Assembly (NCBI GenBank): GCA_025352225.1
Contig: JANXTT010000123.1
Coordinates: 1 to 61,903, forward strand
DNA: 61,903 bases
Direction of reading: 5' to 3'
Origin: Mucilaginibacter sp.
GTDB lineage: Bacteria; Bacteroidota; Bacteroidia; Sphingobacteriales; Sphingobacteriaceae
Both the position numbers and the translations under genes were made by a program. Below the pieces are notes generated by a model that worked only from the letters and a program-made list of their open reading frames with translations, had not been told where the DNA came from and did not search any database. Below, piece by piece: positions 60,534-61,903 of the stretch (positions are counted from its first letter, which is position 1; each line of letters opens with the position of its first letter).

Positions 60534-61903
60534 ATGATATTCCCTAAAAAAACTATTACGCCATGGCTGGCGCTTCTGTGCTTGCTAACTACAATTGCTT
60601 TCCAAAGCTGTAAAAAAAAGGCCCGGTCCGACATGGGCAAAACCCTTTTCGATAAAACTGGCAATAAAGCATTTAAAGATGTTACACCCGAAGGGTTTGC
60701 CGCTGTATTCCAAAAGGTGCTTGTTCAACAAAAAACGCATCTCAACCATCCTAAACTCATTACTACCTATTATCTTCAACATGATTATGATCCGGAATTC
60801 ATCATGGAACATTTAAAAAATGATGATTTAAAATCGCTTCCGGTATATCTCGATAAATCTGTTGAACATGGACTGGAGCCCAAAATATTTCATGTTACCG
60901 AAATAAAAAACCTACTGGCTAAGTTTTACGATAAAAAGGCCATAAAATCAACGGATGAAGCTTACCACGATATGGCAAATTTGGAGCTCCTGGTGGCCAA
61001 CTCGCTTATCAACTATTCTAATGCGATGCAATATGGTTTGTTAAACCCCAGACGCATATATGCTAATTATTTTACGCAAACCAAACATCCCGATAGCTTA
61101 TCTATGCTACATGTTTTTGAGGTTGGCAGTATAAAAGCTTACCTGGATAGTATACAACCTAAAGACCCGCAATATATTGCATTACAACAAGCTTTAAAAA
61201 GCGGTGAACAAGCCCCCGGAATGTCAAAGGAAGAAACCCAACGCACATTGATAGTTAACCTTGAAAGATTGCGCTGGAAAAATAAACCGTCGGAAAACCG
61301 GTACGTAATTGTAAATATCCCCGATTACCAATTAAACCTGATTGAAAACGGGAAGCCAACACTAAATATGAATGTTTGTGTAGGAGAGGGCCGCAACAAG
61401 TATAATCTGGATAATCTGGTATTGTATGACGATAGCGATAAAATTGACAGGCCGTTTATGCGCGAAACCCCACAACTAAATAGCATGATATATGTGGCCG
61501 AGGTAAACCCGGTGTGGAACATACCGCAAAGTATTGCCGGTAAAGAAATTATAGCAATGGCGGCGAAAGATGCCTATTACCTCTCCAATAAAAACATTGA
61601 TGTATACAAAAATGAACAAAAGGTAGATGATCCTGAAACAATATCCTGGTCGTCAATGTCTGAAACTGAAAAAGCCAAGTATTCCTTCAAACAAAAACCC
61701 GGTGCTGATAATGCATTAGGCAAAGTAAAATTTCTGTTTAAAAACAAAACCAATGTATACCTGCATGATACTCCCGCAAAATTGCCCTTTAAAAGCCAAA
61801 TGCGTGCGGTAAGCCATGGTTGCGTGCGATTAGAAAAACCGCTGGACTTTGCACATGCGCTTTTTGGTGACGGCACTAAATATCAAACCATAGCTAAATA
61901 CAT
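60534..61903 (+). CDS. L,D-transpeptidase lipoprotein (YcbB/LdtD type), C-terminus cut by window
   Basis: About 456 codons are present from the ATG at 60534 to the window edge. The signal ends in the lipobox FQSC (about residues 24-27), so it should be a lipoprotein. A helical scaffold region of about 230 residues follows. Then comes the YkuD catalytic domain, with NRYVIVNIPDYQLNLIENGK at the beginning, NPVWNIPQSIAGKEI, and the active site VYLHDTPAKLPF plus SHGCVRLEKP (Cys about 429), all intact. The final residues are outside the window. It has the large YcbB/LdtD-like architecture with an inserted region before the active site. It differs from the YkuD_2-type protein at 58213. Confidence 0.92.
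   Translation, partial: MIFPKKTITPWLALLCLLTTIAFQSCKKKARSDMGKTLFDKTGNKAFKDVTPEGFAAVFQKVLVQQKTHLNHPKLITTYYLQHDYDPEFIMEHLKNDDLKSLPVYLDKSVEHGLEPKIFHVTEIKNLLAKFYDKKAIKSTDEAYHDMANLELLVANSLINYSNAMQYGLLNPRRIYANYFTQTKHPDSLSMLHVFEVGSIKAYLDSIQPKDPQYIALQQALKSGEQAPGMSKEETQRTLIVNLERLRWKNKPSENRYVIVNIPDYQLNLIENGKPTLNMNVCVGEGRNKYNLDNLVLYDDSDKIDRPFMRETPQLNSMIYVAEVNPVWNIPQSIAGKEIIAMAAKDAYYLSNKNIDVYKNEQKVDDPETISWSSMSETEKAKYSFKQKPGADNALGKVKFLFKNKTNVYLHDTPAKLPFKSQMRAVSHGCVRLEKPLDFAHALFGDGTKYQTIAKY

Noticed and set aside
1..61903. Prophage, insertion sequence, CRISPR or defence island
   Set aside because: No transposase, integrase, phage structural gene, Cas protein or regular spacer-repeat pattern was seen.

Overview
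This window is a chromosomal segment of a low-GC member of the Bacteroidota, most likely family Sphingobacteriaceae (Mucilaginibacter/Pedobacter-like). The evidence is TAnnTTTG-type -7 promoter boxes, the near absence of Shine-Dalgarno sequences, a one-piece hybrid two-component sensor (HTCS), a NuoG lacking its molybdopterin domain, duplicated ExbD with a proline-rich TonB, and a metK leader resembling a SAM-II riboswitch. The genus is inferred from family resemblance, not from a search. I see no prophage, CRISPR array, rRNA, tRNA or intact insertion sequence. The only sign of mobile DNA is a decayed four-helix-bundle gene inside the nuo operon.

Layout. (1) 1-5220: xylose catabolism. A minus-strand operon xylB-xylA-Na+/sugar symporter (the symporter is cut by the window edge) diverges from a LacI-family regulator. 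A LacI-type operator overlaps the predicted xylB -33 element. (2) 5240-9209, plus strand: a divergent aspartate kinase, a DUF47/PiT phosphate transport pair and a DUF4197 lipoprotein. (3) 9214-13655, minus strand: a biotin carrier protein, a DUF4159 protein translationally coupled to rsmE, a CNNM/CorC-type CBS protein, pyrophosphatase and a DedA protein. (4) 13709-26870, minus strand: the complete 14-gene complex I operon nuoA-N. (5) 26940-32725, minus strand: a Ton energisation operon (exbB, two exbD, tonB) that continues into a small membrane protein, a PstS-like lipoprotein and a TPR protein. (6) 33041-35742: a lipid-kinase/SUI1 pair, and divergent metK behind its riboswitch. (7) 36011-45679: a carbohydrate island with a GH2 beta-galactosidase-like enzyme, a 1391-aa HTCS, an exported Gfo/Idh/MocA oxidoreductase, a SUMF1-fold protein and an unknown exported protein. 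(8) 45997-49735: a ComM/YifB ATPase and small membrane proteins. (9) 49826-53149: the B12-dependent ribonucleotide reductase. (10) 53621-58041: a BlaI / M56-TonB hybrid antirepressor pair with a clear operator, and a LytS/LytTR two-component pair. (11) 58213-end: an envelope group with two unrelated L,D-transpeptidases flanking a NUDIX hydrolase and a PlsC acyltransferase.

How the parts connect. Xylose enters by Na+ symport, is isomerised and phosphorylated, and feeds central metabolism. Complex I builds the ion gradient that the ExbB/ExbD/TonB operon passes to outer-membrane receptors. The M56 protein at 53621-55417 carries a TonB C-terminal domain nearly the same as that of the operon TonB, plus two repeats resembling the end of a SusC-type plug. 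It is the most unusual protein in the window. The most informative non-coding features are the metK leader, the blaI operator nested in its promoter, the xylB operator and the palindrome/direct repeats upstream of the GH2 gene.

All calls come from reading the sequence and translations by eye. No database search was run, and identities and distances are hand counts.
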